A DNA stretch of 41,131 nucleotides from Acidiferrobacteraceae bacterium (GTDB taxonomy: Bacteria > Pseudomonadota > Gammaproteobacteria > Arenicellales > UBA868). A program made the translations under genes and the position numbers. A model generated the notes under the pieces. The model was not told the origin of the DNA. It saw nothing but the letters and a program-made list of their open reading frames with translations, and searched no databases. Positions 25,375 through 34,743 of this stretch are shown here, piece after piece. The first letter of the stretch is position 1; each line of letters begins with the position of its first letter. The DNA is taken from the NCBI GenBank assembly GCA_002721105.1, contig PBJL01000033.1, positions 1 to 41,131 on the forward strand, read 5' to 3'.

Positions 25375-26250
25375 CTAAATTTTAAGAGGTTGCATTGCTG
25401 TAAGATATGAAATCAGGATACCCACAAAAACTGCAAAACCGAACCATGAATTATTGGTAAATGCTTTTAAGCACTTCTCGGGATTTCGATCTTTGCACAA
25501 GCGATTTTGATATATTACGGTGCTAAGAGCGCCCACTAATCCGGCGTTAAACCAGATCCCTAGCTTCAGTTCTTGTCCAATGAAAAACAATATCATCAAA
25601 GCAACAACTTGGCAGGCTGCATTAAATATCAAATCATACTGTCCAACCAAAATTGCCGTCGACTTAATACCGACTCGCATATCATCGGGTCTATCAGCCA
25701 TTGCATACATGGTGTCATAGGCAATGGTCCAAAATAAGTTTGCCAAAAATAATCCGCTAGCGATCAGAGTGACCTCATTTTTTTGCGCCGTAAACGCCAT
25801 TAGAGTTCCCCATGAAAACACTATTCCTAAAAATGGTTGGGGCAGATAAGTAAATCGTTTCAACAAAGGATATACACAAATTAGTACGAAACCACCTAAA
25901 GCCAAAAATACTGTCAGACGATTAAGTGTTAATACTAAAGCCAATCCGAGTATGGTGAGAACTATAAACAAAATGACTGCTTCGAGTGTGGTTATCTCCC
26001 CGCGTGCTAATGGCCTATTTTTTGTTCGAGACACATAGCGATCTAAATCTTTATCGAAATAATCATTTATGATACAACCGGCGGCTCGCATAACAAACAC
26101 GCCAGCTATAAATATTAGAACGATCTTTGGTGAAGGCGCTCCATCTCCCGCAACCCATAATGCCCAAAGAGTTGGCCACAAAAGAAGTAACCACCCTATA
26201 GGTTTGTTTATCCTCATCAAACGCAAATAAATTGACAGTTTATTTAGCAT
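25375..26250 (-). CDS. ubiA: 4-hydroxybenzoate polyprenyltransferase
   Basis: Prenylates 4-hydroxybenzoate in ubiquinone synthesis; an integral inner-membrane protein of 291 residues with about eight or nine hydrophobic helices. The first Asp-rich motif is INDYFDKDLDRYVSRTKNRP near 61-80 and the second DTMYAMADRPDDMRVG lies near 185-200; both bind the prenyl diphosphate through magnesium. The N-terminal MRINKPIGWLLLLWPT is characteristic of UbiA. Its ATG overlaps the recG stop by one base (TGATG), so it is the last gene of the yicC-to-ubiA direction. Presence of ubiquinone genes fits a respiring proteobacterium. Confidence 0.95.
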   Translation of the reverse strand: MLNKLSIYLRLMRINKPIGWLLLLWPTLWALWVAGDGAPSPKIVLIFIAGVFVMRAAGCIINDYFDKDLDRYVSRTKNRPLARGEITTLEAVILFIVLTILGLALVLTLNRLTVFLALGGFVLICVYPLLKRFTYLPQPFLGIVFSWGTLMAFTAQKNEVTLIASGLFLANLFWTIAYDTMYAMADRPDDMRVGIKSTAILVGQYDLIFNAACQVVALMILFFIGQELKLGIWFNAGLVGALSTVIYQNRLCKDRNPEKCLKAFTNNSWFGFAVFVGILISYLTAMQPLKI

Positions 26251-28313
26251 CAGACAGTAAAGCTATATTCCCCCGGTAACAACCAACGGTCGATAATTTC
26301 ATCAACCAATTGCGGGTTATTCGTTTGTAAATAGTCAGCAATATCTGGAACCAATTTCGCGACTTCACTATGACGAAACAGATCTGCTATTCTGAATTCG
26401 GGAATTCCACTTTGTCGAGTCCCTAATATCTCACCTGGCCCACGTAACTCTAGATCTTTTTTAGCAACCATAAATCCATCTTTAAGTTCGCGTATCGCTA
26501 CTAGCCTATTACGAGCTACTGTTGTTAGAGGATTTTGATATAAAAAAATACAAACAGATCGTTGATCACTGCGGCCTATACGCCCACGAAGTTGGTGCAG
26601 TTGCAATAAACCTAATCTTTCTGCATTCTCCACAACCATAAGTGTAGCTTCTGGCACGTGGACTCCAACTTCGATGACAGTACTTGCCACTAGCAGATCA
26701 ATGGTTCCTGCTCTGAACGTGGTCATAATCTCTTCTTTTTCACCAACACCTGTTTTGCCGTGCAAAGATGATACACGTACATCGGGCAACTCTTTCTGTA
26801 GTGTTTTAGATCTCTGAACCACAGCCTCTACTTCGAGAGCCTCAGATTCATTGATAAGAGGACATACCCAATAAGCTTTCTGCCCGCTCTTGCAAGCTTC
26901 GCGCACACGTTTTTGGACTTCTACACGACGGGCGTTTGGCATTACTGCGGTTTCAGCTGTCTGTCTTCCAGGGGGCATTTCATCGATGATTGAAATATCC
27001 ATATCGGCATAGACCACCATTGCCAATGATCGGGGTATTGGTGTTGCGGTCATGATAATTTGATGAGGAACTTGATTGCTACTTTGTCCTTTATCTCTCA
27101 AGGAGGCTCGTTGCTCGACACCAAAACGGTGTTGCTCATCCACAATGATTAGACCTAAAGATTTATACTGGACATCTTCTTGGAAAAGAGCATGGGTTCC
27201 AATGACAATTTGTGCTTTTCCATTTACCAAAAAATCGTAGACTTCTTTTTTTTCTTTGCCCCCGAGTTTGCTAGTCAACCATACAGTTTTTAAGTTAAAT
27301 CCTTTCAACCAACTTGAAAAGGTCTGAAAATGCTGAGCCGCCAAAATCTCAGTCGGTGCCATTATAGCAACCTGGAGACCAACTTCGACCGCTGCTAGAG
27401 CCGCCGCAACAGCAACTATAGTTTTTCCGCAACCCACATCACCCTGAACTAAACGTAGAGACGGGCTGTTCTGGCTAAGCCCAGAGAAAATTTCTTGAAT
27501 AGTTTTGCTTTGGGCTTGTGTCAACGTAAAATCTAAACGCTTTTCAAGTTTTGGCCAGAAATTCTTCCCTATCGGAATCTCGGGCGCTTTCTGAGAATCA
27601 CGTAACTGTCTACGACGCGTCATCGCCAAATGATGTGCCAAAAGCTCCTCAAAAGCGAGGCGTAGCTGAGCTGGATGGGTTCTATTTGATAGGGCAGCAA
27701 TGTCTGTCTCAGTCGGCGGTCGATGGATTATTTGTAGTGATTCTTTAATGGTCAGGAAATTATTGACCTTAACCAAAGATTCTGGGAGAAGCTCTCTAGT
27801 TTGAGTATCATACTTAGATAATACTTCGTCTGTTAACTTCCGCCACATTTTCTGTCCTAACCCTTTTGTGGTTGGATATATTGGTGTCAAAGTCGCGTCG
27901 AGTTGAACGCCACCTCTACCGCTAATTATTTGATATTCTGGATGGACAAGCTCGGGGCCTGATGGGCCAGAACGAAGCTCCCCAAAACATTGAAGCCACA
28001 TTCCACGCTGCAAAGAACGTCTTTGGGATCGGTTGTAGTGAAACTGTCGTAAGGTGAGTCTTCCAGTTCCATCAGAAATTATTGTGATCAGACTACTCCT
28101 GCGACCCAATTTAAGAGATGAAACTAAAATCTCGCCATGAACCAATACATGCCTCCCGAATTTTGCCTCACCAATTGGGCATAGCATAGTACGATCCTGA
28201 TATCGTATGGGAAAATGAAAAAGAATATCCTCCACTTTACGAATTCCCATTTTCGATAACTTCTTATTAAGATGCGGGCCTACTCCCTTGAGCGTTGTGA
28301 CTGCTGGAGACAA
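26250..28313 (-). CDS. recG: ATP-dependent DNA helicase RecG
   Basis: Remodels stalled replication forks and branch-migrates Holliday junctions. The 687 residues hold an N-terminal wedge/OB domain (about 50-130), helicase motif I GDVGCGKT at 291-298, VDEQHRFG near 391-398, TATPIPRSLA, and a C-terminal RGRIGRSDQRS and LRGPGEILGTRQSG, typical of RecG. The start is TTG 28313, giving LKGVGPHLNKKLSKMG as in other RecG proteins; no ATG fits nearby. It ends one base into ubiA and lies 27 bases after ridA. Confidence 0.96.
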   Translation of the reverse strand: MSPAVTTLKGVGPHLNKKLSKMGIRKVEDILFHFPIRYQDRTMLCPIGEAKFGRHVLVHGEILVSSLKLGRRSSLITIISDGTGRLTLRQFHYNRSQRRSLQRGMWLQCFGELRSGPSGPELVHPEYQIISGRGGVQLDATLTPIYPTTKGLGQKMWRKLTDEVLSKYDTQTRELLPESLVKVNNFLTIKESLQIIHRPPTETDIAALSNRTHPAQLRLAFEELLAHHLAMTRRRQLRDSQKAPEIPIGKNFWPKLEKRLDFTLTQAQSKTIQEIFSGLSQNSPSLRLVQGDVGCGKTIVAVAAALAAVEVGLQVAIMAPTEILAAQHFQTFSSWLKGFNLKTVWLTSKLGGKEKKEVYDFLVNGKAQIVIGTHALFQEDVQYKSLGLIIVDEQHRFGVEQRASLRDKGQSSNQVPHQIIMTATPIPRSLAMVVYADMDISIIDEMPPGRQTAETAVMPNARRVEVQKRVREACKSGQKAYWVCPLINESEALEVEAVVQRSKTLQKELPDVRVSSLHGKTGVGEKEEIMTTFRAGTIDLLVASTVIEVGVHVPEATLMVVENAERLGLLQLHQLRGRIGRSDQRSVCIFLYQNPLTTVARNRLVAIRELKDGFMVAKKDLELRGPGEILGTRQSGIPEFRIADLFRHSEVAKLVPDIADYLQTNNPQLVDEIIDRWLLPGEYSFTV

Positions 28314-28340
28314 AAATATCTTATCCGTCGTTGAGGATAA

Positions 28341-28730
28341 TTAGTGGTTATCCAAGTATGCAATCGCGTCCATTTCGATAGAAGCTCCTTTTGGCAAACT
28401 ATCAACACCGACAAGGGATCGCGCTGGATAAGGTGATCTAAATTTCTCGGACATCACTTGATTCACTATTTCGAAATTTTTTATATCAGTAAGGAAAACG
28501 GTTAGTTTAACTATTTCCTCGAGATCGCTTCCGCATTCTTTAAGAATAGCCTCCAAATTTTTTATGACGACAGCTACTTGTTTAGGGATGTCGTCTTTCA
28601 CAATCTGCATCGTAACTGGATCTAAAGGAATCTGCCCCGAAACAAACACTAGCTGACCAACTCTTATAGCAGGAGAATAGCTACCGATGGCTTTGGGGGC
28701 ATTAGAGCTTTCGACTACGTGTTTAGTCAA
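28341..28730 (-). CDS. ridA: RidA-family enamine/imine deaminase
   Basis: Hydrolyses reactive 2-aminoacrylate and related enamines made by PLP enzymes. The 129 residues carry the YjgF/RidA signature: AIGSYSPAIRVGQLVFVSG near 14-32, the substrate-binding Arg in YPARSLVGVDSLPKGASIE near 101-119. The start is TTG 28730, strongly supported by AAGGTGA at 28735-28741 with normal spacing. A ridA gene between spoT and recG is the usual order in Pseudomonas-like gammaproteobacteria. Confidence 0.95.
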   Translation of the reverse strand: MTKHVVESSNAPKAIGSYSPAIRVGQLVFVSGQIPLDPVTMQIVKDDIPKQVAVVIKNLEAILKECGSDLEEIVKLTVFLTDIKNFEIVNQVMSEKFRSPYPARSLVGVDSLPKGASIEMDAIAYLDNH

Positions 28731-28755
28731 GATATCACCTTGTTAAATGCGAACA

Positions 28756-30948
28756 TCATGCTTTAGATCGACTTACCCGTAAGACGAAACTTCTTGCATG
28801 AAGCCTTTTCATAATTAATGCCAAATGCTGCCTATTTTCGACGCCTATTGTAAAACGAATACTGGCGTGTCTGGTATCTCTCTCGGTAACAGAAACCTTA
28901 TTAATATTAGAATTCTCATCCGCAATTATCGCTGCTAGCCTAGCCAGTACGCCTGGGCGATTTGTTGTTTCGAGATGGATATCCACAGCAAATTCACCTT
29001 TCACTTCATCCGCCCACGCTACTGGAATCCAGTTATCGCTGCTCTTGCCTCTACGTTTAGTATTAGCACATTTGGAACCATGAATAACAATCCCTTTGCC
29101 CCTCGAAAACAGGCCTACTATCCTATCGCCAGGTATCGGGCGACAACATTGGCCATAACGCACTATCATTCCCTCAGCGCCTTTGATAACCAAAGGCTGC
29201 CTCTTGGTCTTTTTGGAAAGTTTCAAGGAATTTTCTGGTGATAATTGTTGAGCGACAACCATTGGCAATCGCCTCCCAGTACCAATATCCGCTAAGAGTT
29301 CAGTCCAATCTTCTCTCCCTATCCTGCCAAGTAGCTCAACTTTCTGTCTGGTTTTGAGCCTAGTATTCATACCCATTGACGCCAACGCTTTTTCCAACAA
29401 TTTTCTACCTAACTTTATAGCATCTTCGGTGCGTTGTTTTTTTAGATAGCCACGAATTTCCGAGCGTGCTTTTCCTGTGATGACGTAATTGAGCCACATG
29501 GGGCTTGGGTAGGCTGAGCGAGCAGTGATTGCCTCAACATGCGTCCCATTGTCCAAGGTTTGATGCAAAGGCACCATCTGATAATCCACTTTCGCACCCA
29601 CACAATGATTGCCCACATCAGAGTGGACAGAGTAGGCAAAATCTAAAGCTGTCGCACCTTTCGGCAACTTCTTTATGTCTCCCTTCGGCGTAAACAAATA
29701 AACCTCATCAGGAAATAAATCAGTCTTTAAGTGTTCAAGAAACTCAGCAGGATTGCTTGAATGAACCTGGCCATTCAATAAATCATTCAACCAAGTTTTG
29801 GTGAGCTGTTGTGGATTTTGATCTCTACTCAAAGATTTGTATCGCCAATGGGCAGCCACGCCAACTTCTGCCACCCTGTGCATGTCTACAGTTCGTATCT
29901 GTACTTCAACGTTTTGTCCGAACATTCCAAACACCAATGTGTGAAGCGATTGATATCCATTAGCTTTCGGTATAGAAATATAGTCCTTAACCTTGCCTGG
30001 AACTGGCTTATATAGATTATGTATTACCCCCAGAGATCTATAACAATCATCTACATTATCCACAATCACTCTAATAGCAAAAACATCTTTTAAATCCGAC
30101 AGTGACATATGACGAGTCTGCATTTTCCTATAGACGCGATAAAGATTCTTTTCTCGCCCCGACACATTACCTTTAATGCCCGATTTCTTAAGTTCTTCAG
30201 ACACTTTTTTTAGTGTGTTGTCGACAATTGTTCTATGGTTACCGCGACTTTTGCCTAACTCTTTCTGAATGGCATCGTAACGCTTTGGATACAAATATCG
30301 GAAACTTAAATCCTCTAGCTCCTGGGTCCAGTTATTCAGTCCGAGTCGGTTTGCTATAGGAGCAAAAATCTCTAAGGTCTGCTGAGCTATTCGCCTTCTT
30401 TTATCGAGCTTTAACGAATCTAATGTTCTCATATTGTGAATGCGATCAGCGAGTTTGATTAAAATAACTCGAATATCACGTGACATCGATAAAAGCATTT
30501 TATGGAAGTTTTCAGCCTCCGCATGCTCACTTGATGCAAATTCGATTTGTCCTATCTTGGTGACGCCATCTACAAGAAGTGCTACATCTTCGCCAAACTT
30601 CTTTACCAATTCAACTCTATCGGTTTCTGTATCCTCAATGACATCGTGCAATATAGCCGCGATTATGCTTCGCTCATCGAGCTGCAAATCTGCCAATATG
30701 TATGCAACAGCTAACGGATGATGAATGTATGCTTCGCCACTTAACCGTTCCTGCCCAGAGTGCGCATCATTGCTAAAGCAATAAGCACGGTATATCTTTT
30801 CAACATTACTCTTAGCTAAGTAATCAACCGCTTTAAGTAAATCAGCGATTTCAACATTGCGTTTTGGCTTACTTGACGAAGTGGTGACAGGTTTAGGTCG
30901 GGGTGCTTTCTGTGCCCTATCCTTCGCCTGAACTCTCTCTGGTGGCAT
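28756..30948 (-). CDS. spoT: Bifunctional (p)ppGpp synthetase/hydrolase SpoT
   Basis: Controls the stringent response by making and degrading (p)ppGpp. About 730 residues with the full RelA/SpoT layout: HD hydrolase domain ([14 protein letters not shown] near 75-88, HDVIEDTET near 101-109, DRIHNMRTL near 168-176), synthetase domain ([33 protein letters not shown]), TGS domain ([20 protein letters not shown]) and C-terminal ACT domain. Intact hydrolase residues argue for SpoT rather than RelA. The N-terminus carries an extra basic, low-complexity stretch of roughly 30 residues compared with E. coli. I choose ATG 30948; a TTG at 30960 is possible. Either start lies inside the end of rpoZ. Confidence 0.95.
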   Translation of the reverse strand: MPPERVQAKDRAQKAPRPKPVTTSSSKPKRNVEIADLLKAVDYLAKSNVEKIYRAYCFSNDAHSGQERLSGEAYIHHPLAVAYILADLQLDERSIIAAILHDVIEDTETDRVELVKKFGEDVALLVDGVTKIGQIEFASSEHAEAENFHKMLLSMSRDIRVILIKLADRIHNMRTLDSLKLDKRRRIAQQTLEIFAPIANRLGLNNWTQELEDLSFRYLYPKRYDAIQKELGKSRGNHRTIVDNTLKKVSEELKKSGIKGNVSGREKNLYRVYRKMQTRHMSLSDLKDVFAIRVIVDNVDDCYRSLGVIHNLYKPVPGKVKDYISIPKANGYQSLHTLVFGMFGQNVEVQIRTVDMHRVAEVGVAAHWRYKSLSRDQNPQQLTKTWLNDLLNGQVHSSNPAEFLEHLKTDLFPDEVYLFTPKGDIKKLPKGATALDFAYSVHSDVGNHCVGAKVDYQMVPLHQTLDNGTHVEAITARSAYPSPMWLNYVITGKARSEIRGYLKKQRTEDAIKLGRKLLEKALASMGMNTRLKTRQKVELLGRIGREDWTELLADIGTGRRLPMVVAQQLSPENSLKLSKKTKRQPLVIKGAEGMIVRYGQCCRPIPGDRIVGLFSRGKGIVIHGSKCANTKRRGKSSDNWIPVAWADEVKGEFAVDIHLETTNRPGVLARLAAIIADENSNINKVSVTERDTRHASIRFTIGVENRQHLALIMKRLHARSFVLRVSRSKA

Positions 30949-31318
30949 CTTGATTCTCAATAGGGCTTACACGATCGTCTGTGCTATTCTCTGTATTTGG
31001 AAACAGCCCTGTGGCCTCCAATTCTAGTTTGGCTTCTTCTTCATTTCCTTCGCTAACAGGTGAGGAATCAGTATCACCCTCTTCGGAATCACCAAACAAT
31101 TCTTTTTCGAGATCAACCTCTTGTTCCTCTAAAATCGATCGTGTGATCATTCCTTCAGCAATTTCGCGTAACGCAACTACAGTGGGTTTATCTCGACCTG
31201 CTGGCACTGTCGTTTCAGCGCCTAACATTAATTGTCGCGTCCTTTTCGCAGCCACTAGAACTAATTCGAAACGATTTTCCACATTATCGAGGCAATCCTC
31301 GACCGTAATTCTTGCCAT
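30917..31318 (-). CDS. rpoZ: RNA polymerase omega subunit with acidic tail
   Basis: Omega helps assemble the beta-prime subunit and forms part of a ppGpp site on RNA polymerase. The N-terminus [10 protein letters not shown] and [28 protein letters not shown] near 44-57, are standard. E. coli omega has 91 residues; this one has 133, with a Glu/Asp/Ser-rich tail from about residue 67. The ATG is preceded by GGGAG. The last 32 bases overlap the start of spoT, so part of the tail is written in dual-coded DNA. Confidence 0.93.
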   Translation of the reverse strand: MARITVEDCLDNVENRFELVLVAAKRTRQLMLGAETTVPAGRDKPTVVALREIAEGMITRSILEEQEVDLEKELFGDSEEGDTDSSPVSEGNEEEAKLELEATGLFPNTENSTDDRVSPIENQDATRESSGEG

Positions 31319-31469
31319 TATTCTACTCCCTAAGAGAAACCTTATATTTAAAGCGATTTTTGATCTATTAAGGTAAGTTTACTAGTATAAGAGTGATCTG
31401 TCTCCTCTGGAGGATATACAGTTTCTTATCACTTGCTACTGAATTGGCAAGCTTAGCCTTTTTTGATAT

Positions 31470-32090
31470 TTACAGAAAGGTGGCTGGATCGAAATAAATG
31501 CCTGATTTAGGTATTTCGTGGTGCAGAAAAACGCCTTGAAGCTCCTGTAGAGCAATACCGAACTCTGCATTAACTATTACGTAATCAAATTCTGAGTAAT
31601 GGCTTATCTCACTAATGGCTCGACTCATTCGACTTTGGATAATCTGACTAGAATCTCTTTTACGATCAAACAATCGTCGCTCCAAATCATTTAGGGAGGG
31701 CGGAACAATAAAGACACTAACGGCTTCCGGTATTAACGCGCGCACCTTCCGCGCGCCCTGCCAGTCGATATCTAATACAACACTTTGCCCCAATTTTAGC
31801 GCACCCTCAACTGGTTTTTTTGCAGTGCCATAAAGATGGCTAAAAACCCGCGCATATTCAAGAAAATCGCTATTAGCGATCATTTTTTTGAAAATCTTCT
31901 CACCAACAAAATGATAATCTACACCATCTCTTTCTAACGCGCGGGCGGGGCGGGTAGTATGAGAAACTGAAACAGTAAGATCATTTATTGACTCCGCTAA
32001 TGCTTTAGCTAAACTGGTTTTTCCGGCACCAGAGGGCGCAGAAAGAATAATTAATCGGCCTTCCGGCTTTGAGCTCTGCTTCTTTCCCAT
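31470..32090 (-). CDS. gmk: Guanylate kinase
   Basis: Phosphorylates GMP to GDP. The 206 residues contain the P-loop SAPSGAGKTSL near 17-27, the GMP-binding VSHTTRPARALERDGVDYHF near 41-60, and VLDIDWQGARKVR near 103-115. The start is ATG 32090; GTG 32093 immediately upstream is also in frame. It sits in the conserved yicC-gmk-rpoZ-spoT order, about 150 bases upstream of rpoZ. That gap is long enough for a separate rpoZ promoter. Confidence 0.96.
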   Translation of the reverse strand: MGKKQSSKPEGRLIILSAPSGAGKTSLAKALAESINDLTVSVSHTTRPARALERDGVDYHFVGEKIFKKMIANSDFLEYARVFSHLYGTAKKPVEGALKLGQSVVLDIDWQGARKVRALIPEAVSVFIVPPSLNDLERRLFDRKRDSSQIIQSRMSRAISEISHYSEFDYVIVNAEFGIALQELQGVFLHHEIPKSGIYFDPATFL

Positions 32091-32156
32091 CACAACAATA
32101 ATGCATACATAAGAAAATCGGTATTTTTCTAATTGAGAGTTAGCCGTTGATATTTG

Positions 32157-33026
32157 TTACTCAACATTTTGGACTTGTTCGCGCATCTGTTCAATAACGA
32201 CTTTAAGATCGACACTGCTAGCTGTCATTTTCGCATGAGATGCTTTAGACCCGATCGTGTTGGCTTCACGATGCAGCTCTTGCATTAGAAAATCTAAACG
32301 TCTACCAACAGGGCCGTCTTTGGTTAATACTCTATTAACCTCACCAAAATGAAGTATAAGCCGATCTATCTCTTCTCGTATATCCGCTTTGCTTAGCAAT
32401 AAGATCAGCTCTTGCTCTAATCTGTTTGGCTCTATTTTTGGATCAAGATTGGCAATTTTTTCATCTAGCCTGCGTCTTAAGTCTTCTTGAACTTGTGGCC
32501 AAATTGACTCTGTTTTAGCGATTAATTCTTTTGCCTCGGTTAGGCATGCAAGGAGAAGATCGGCTAACTTTTTGCCTTCACGCTGTCGGGCAGACAAAAC
32601 GCGAGACAGCGCTTTAGTCAGTAGCTCAGAGACCTCAGTATATAGCTCGTCGAAATTGACGGTGGAGGTTCCTAATACCCCTGGCCAACGCAAAATTTCG
32701 TAAACTGTTAAGTTAGCCGCATTTGGCATAGCGGCTAACGCCTCTGATTCCAACTTTGCAAGTCGACACATCTCGTTGTAATTCAGGCTACTTTTTCCCG
32801 AATTTATTGAATCGCTAACTTGATAATGCAAAATGGCGTCTACCCTGCCTCGGTGAATTTTACTCGCAATTAAATGTCTTAAATCAGGTTCAGCACTACG
32901 CAACTCATCTGGTAAGCGCATAGCAATCTCTTGATACCTGTGATTTACAGTTCGAATTTCCCATACTAAGTGGCCGAGCGAGCTATCAGATTCTTCTCGA
33001 CCAAATGCTGTCATACTGTTCACCAT
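32157..33026 (-). CDS. yicC: YicC-family endoribonuclease
   Basis: A member of the YicC family, recently recognised as endoribonucleases acting on RNAs and linked to stationary phase. The 289 residues begin VNSMTAFGRE (family start: xxSMTAxxR), carry IRTVNHRYQEIAMRLPDELR near 24-43 and end with GRRLDFLMQELHREANTIGSKA near 240-261, the most conserved block. It heads the reverse-strand operon yicC-gmk-rpoZ-spoT. A nine-base inverted repeat directly before its ATG (33028-33087) may control it. In many relatives rph lies divergently next to yicC; here rdgB takes that place. Confidence 0.95.
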   Translation of the reverse strand: MVNSMTAFGREESDSSLGHLVWEIRTVNHRYQEIAMRLPDELRSAEPDLRHLIASKIHRGRVDAILHYQVSDSINSGKSSLNYNEMCRLAKLESEALAAMPNAANLTVYEILRWPGVLGTSTVNFDELYTEVSELLTKALSRVLSARQREGKKLADLLLACLTEAKELIAKTESIWPQVQEDLRRRLDEKIANLDPKIEPNRLEQELILLLSKADIREEIDRLILHFGEVNRVLTKDGPVGRRLDFLMQELHREANTIGSKASHAKMTASSVDLKVVIEQMREQVQNVE

Positions 33027-33329
33027 GTCAGATAAGCCACTTTATTTGCTCATCATAAAAATACAATGTAAAGTATTTCTTATCTGATATTTTTGTCACT
33101 TTGAGATTTATTGGGCAGTTCATTTTCAATATGACTTAAAATCGTAATTCGAGATATCCGTAGATCGACAGTTACTGTTGCTTAGTAATATTATTGCATT
33201 TTATTTATGTCTGTGTTCTCAATTAATATAAATTTTTCATGTTACGAAAAATAGACTATTATAAATACAGAGGTTTGGAAATTATTAGCGTTACCCCCTA
33301 CACTTTCGGTGAATCACTAAACTTACACA
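33027..33329. other. AT-rich divergent promoter region between yicC and rdgB
   Basis: A 303-base stretch without a gene, very AT-rich. It must hold divergent promoters. It contains the yicC leader inverted repeat (33028-33087) and AT-rich sequence such as TATTATAAAT near 33257-33266 that could be a -10 region for rdgB, though I see no matching -35 at proper spacing. Confidence 0.6.
33028..33087 (-). promoter_or_regulatory. Leader inverted repeat abutting the yicC start codon
   Basis: TCAGATAAG at 33028-33036 is the exact reverse complement of CTTATCTGA at 33079-33087. In the yicC transcript the downstream arm ends one base before the ATG, where the ribosome binding site should be. The arms could pair (42-base loop) or act as a paired protein-binding site. 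Confidence 0.5.
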
Positions 33330-33950
33330 ATGACCGCAACATCTAAAATAATAGTGCTTGCAACCAATAACCGCGGAAAATTGAACGAACTCAAGGCACT
33401 GCTTTCCAACACCCAGCTAGAATGTAGGGCACAAAATGAATACCAAGTGCCCGAAGCTCAGGAAACGGGCTCAACTTTTATCGAGAATGCACTCATTAAA
33501 GCTCGGAATGCTTGCAAACATAGTGGCCTGCCATCAATCGCTGATGATTCTGGTCTAGAGGTAGATTGCTTAGATGGAGCCCCGGGGGTTAGGTCGTCTA
33601 GGTTTGCGGGGGGGAATGCCACGGATTCTGATAACCTAAAAAAATTAATAGGCGCTGTACAGAAATTCCCAGCAGAAAAAAGAACAGCTAGGTTTCATTG
33701 TGTGATGACTTATCTCAGATGGGAAAAAGATCCAGCCCCCTTGATCTCTTCCGGCGCATGGGAAGGTTGCATTACAACAATACCCCAAGGACGACATGGC
33801 TTCGGATATGATCCGATATTTTTTTTACGCAGCCATAATCAAACATCAGCGGAACTAAATATAGAAGAAAAAAATTTGCTAAGTCATCGTGGCCAAGCGC
33901 TAAGAAATTTAGCAAATCAGATTAAGAATAACTGTCTGTTGGAAAATTAA
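33330..33950 (+). CDS. rdgB: XTP/dITP diphosphatase
   Basis: Removes non-canonical purine nucleotides (XTP, dITP, ITP) from the nucleotide pool. The 206 residues begin with ATNNRGKLNELKALL near 11-25, followed by TFIENALIKARNA near 50-62, ADDSGLEVDCLDGAPGVRSS near 71-90 and QGRHGFGYDPIFF near 152-164, all RdgB/HAM1 signatures. It is followed after 42 bases by gpmA and then a NUDIX hydrolase in the same direction, probably one transcript. Confidence 0.96.
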   Translation: MTATSKIIVLATNNRGKLNELKALLSNTQLECRAQNEYQVPEAQETGSTFIENALIKARNACKHSGLPSIADDSGLEVDCLDGAPGVRSSRFAGGNATDSDNLKKLIGAVQKFPAEKRTARFHCVMTYLRWEKDPAPLISSGAWEGCITTIPQGRHGFGYDPIFFLRSHNQTSAELNIEEKNLLSHRGQALRNLANQIKNNCLLEN

Positions 33951-33992
33951 TTATATTGACAATCCACTATCACCAAATGATAAATAAGTTGA

Positions 33993-34724
33993 ATGAATAA
34001 ATTAATCATGCTTCGTCACGGACAAAGCGCTTGGAATTTAGAGGGCAAATTTACGGGCTGGATTGATGTGCCCTTAACAAGCCGAGGCGAAAAAGAAGCA
34101 CGAAACGCTGGGGTTGAAATGCGTGGAGCTGGATTAACTTTCGATGTCGCTTTCGTTTCTGTTTTGCAAAGAGCAACAAAAACGCTAGAGCTCGCGCTGA
34201 ACGAATTATCGCTCATTAACCTTCCGATCCGAAGAGATTGGAGACTTAATGAGAGACACTATGGCTTGCTTCAAGGGCTTAATAAAAAAGAAACCGTGGA
34301 AATTCATGGAAAAGACAAGGTGCACAAATGGCGCCGTGGCTATTTGCAACGCCCACCCCAAATGCCTAGTGATCATCCTAACCACCCAACACAAAATCCG
34401 CTTTATGCAAACATCACACATTTGCCTAGCGGGGAATCACTAGCAGATACTTTAAATCGCGTGCAAGAATTTTGGCACGAGCTCATCGTTCCTGCGTTGC
34501 TAGAAAACAAAGCCGTGCTAATTGTTGCTCACGGAAATAGTCTCCGAGCTTTGGTCAAGCTAATAGAGAATATGTCGGAAGAAGATATTGCTGAATTCAA
34601 TATCCCAACTGGTGTTCCGATAGTTTGTGAAATGGATGTAGAGCTCAATCTTATAGATCGTTATTTCTTAGCCGATAATAAAAAGCTTGAGGCTGCCATT
34701 CAAGAAGTTACGCAACAAGCTTAA
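33993..34724 (+). CDS. gpmA: 2,3-bisphosphoglycerate-dependent phosphoglycerate mutase
   Basis: Interconverts 3- and 2-phosphoglycerate in glycolysis. The 243 residues contain the phosphohistidine motif LRHGQSAWNLEGKFTGW near 7-23 (His9), NERHYGLLQGLNKKE near 85-99, and the second catalytic His in AHGNSLRALVK near 180-190. The substrate loop YLQRPPQMP is present. Length is normal for the dPGM type. It lies between rdgB and a NUDIX gene on the same strand. Confidence 0.95.
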   Translation: MNKLIMLRHGQSAWNLEGKFTGWIDVPLTSRGEKEARNAGVEMRGAGLTFDVAFVSVLQRATKTLELALNELSLINLPIRRDWRLNERHYGLLQGLNKKETVEIHGKDKVHKWRRGYLQRPPQMPSDHPNHPTQNPLYANITHLPSGESLADTLNRVQEFWHELIVPALLENKAVLIVAHGNSLRALVKLIENMSEEDIAEFNIPTGVPIVCEMDVELNLIDRYFLADNKKLEAAIQEVTQQA

Positions 34725-34743
34725 ATGCGTATAGATTGAAACT

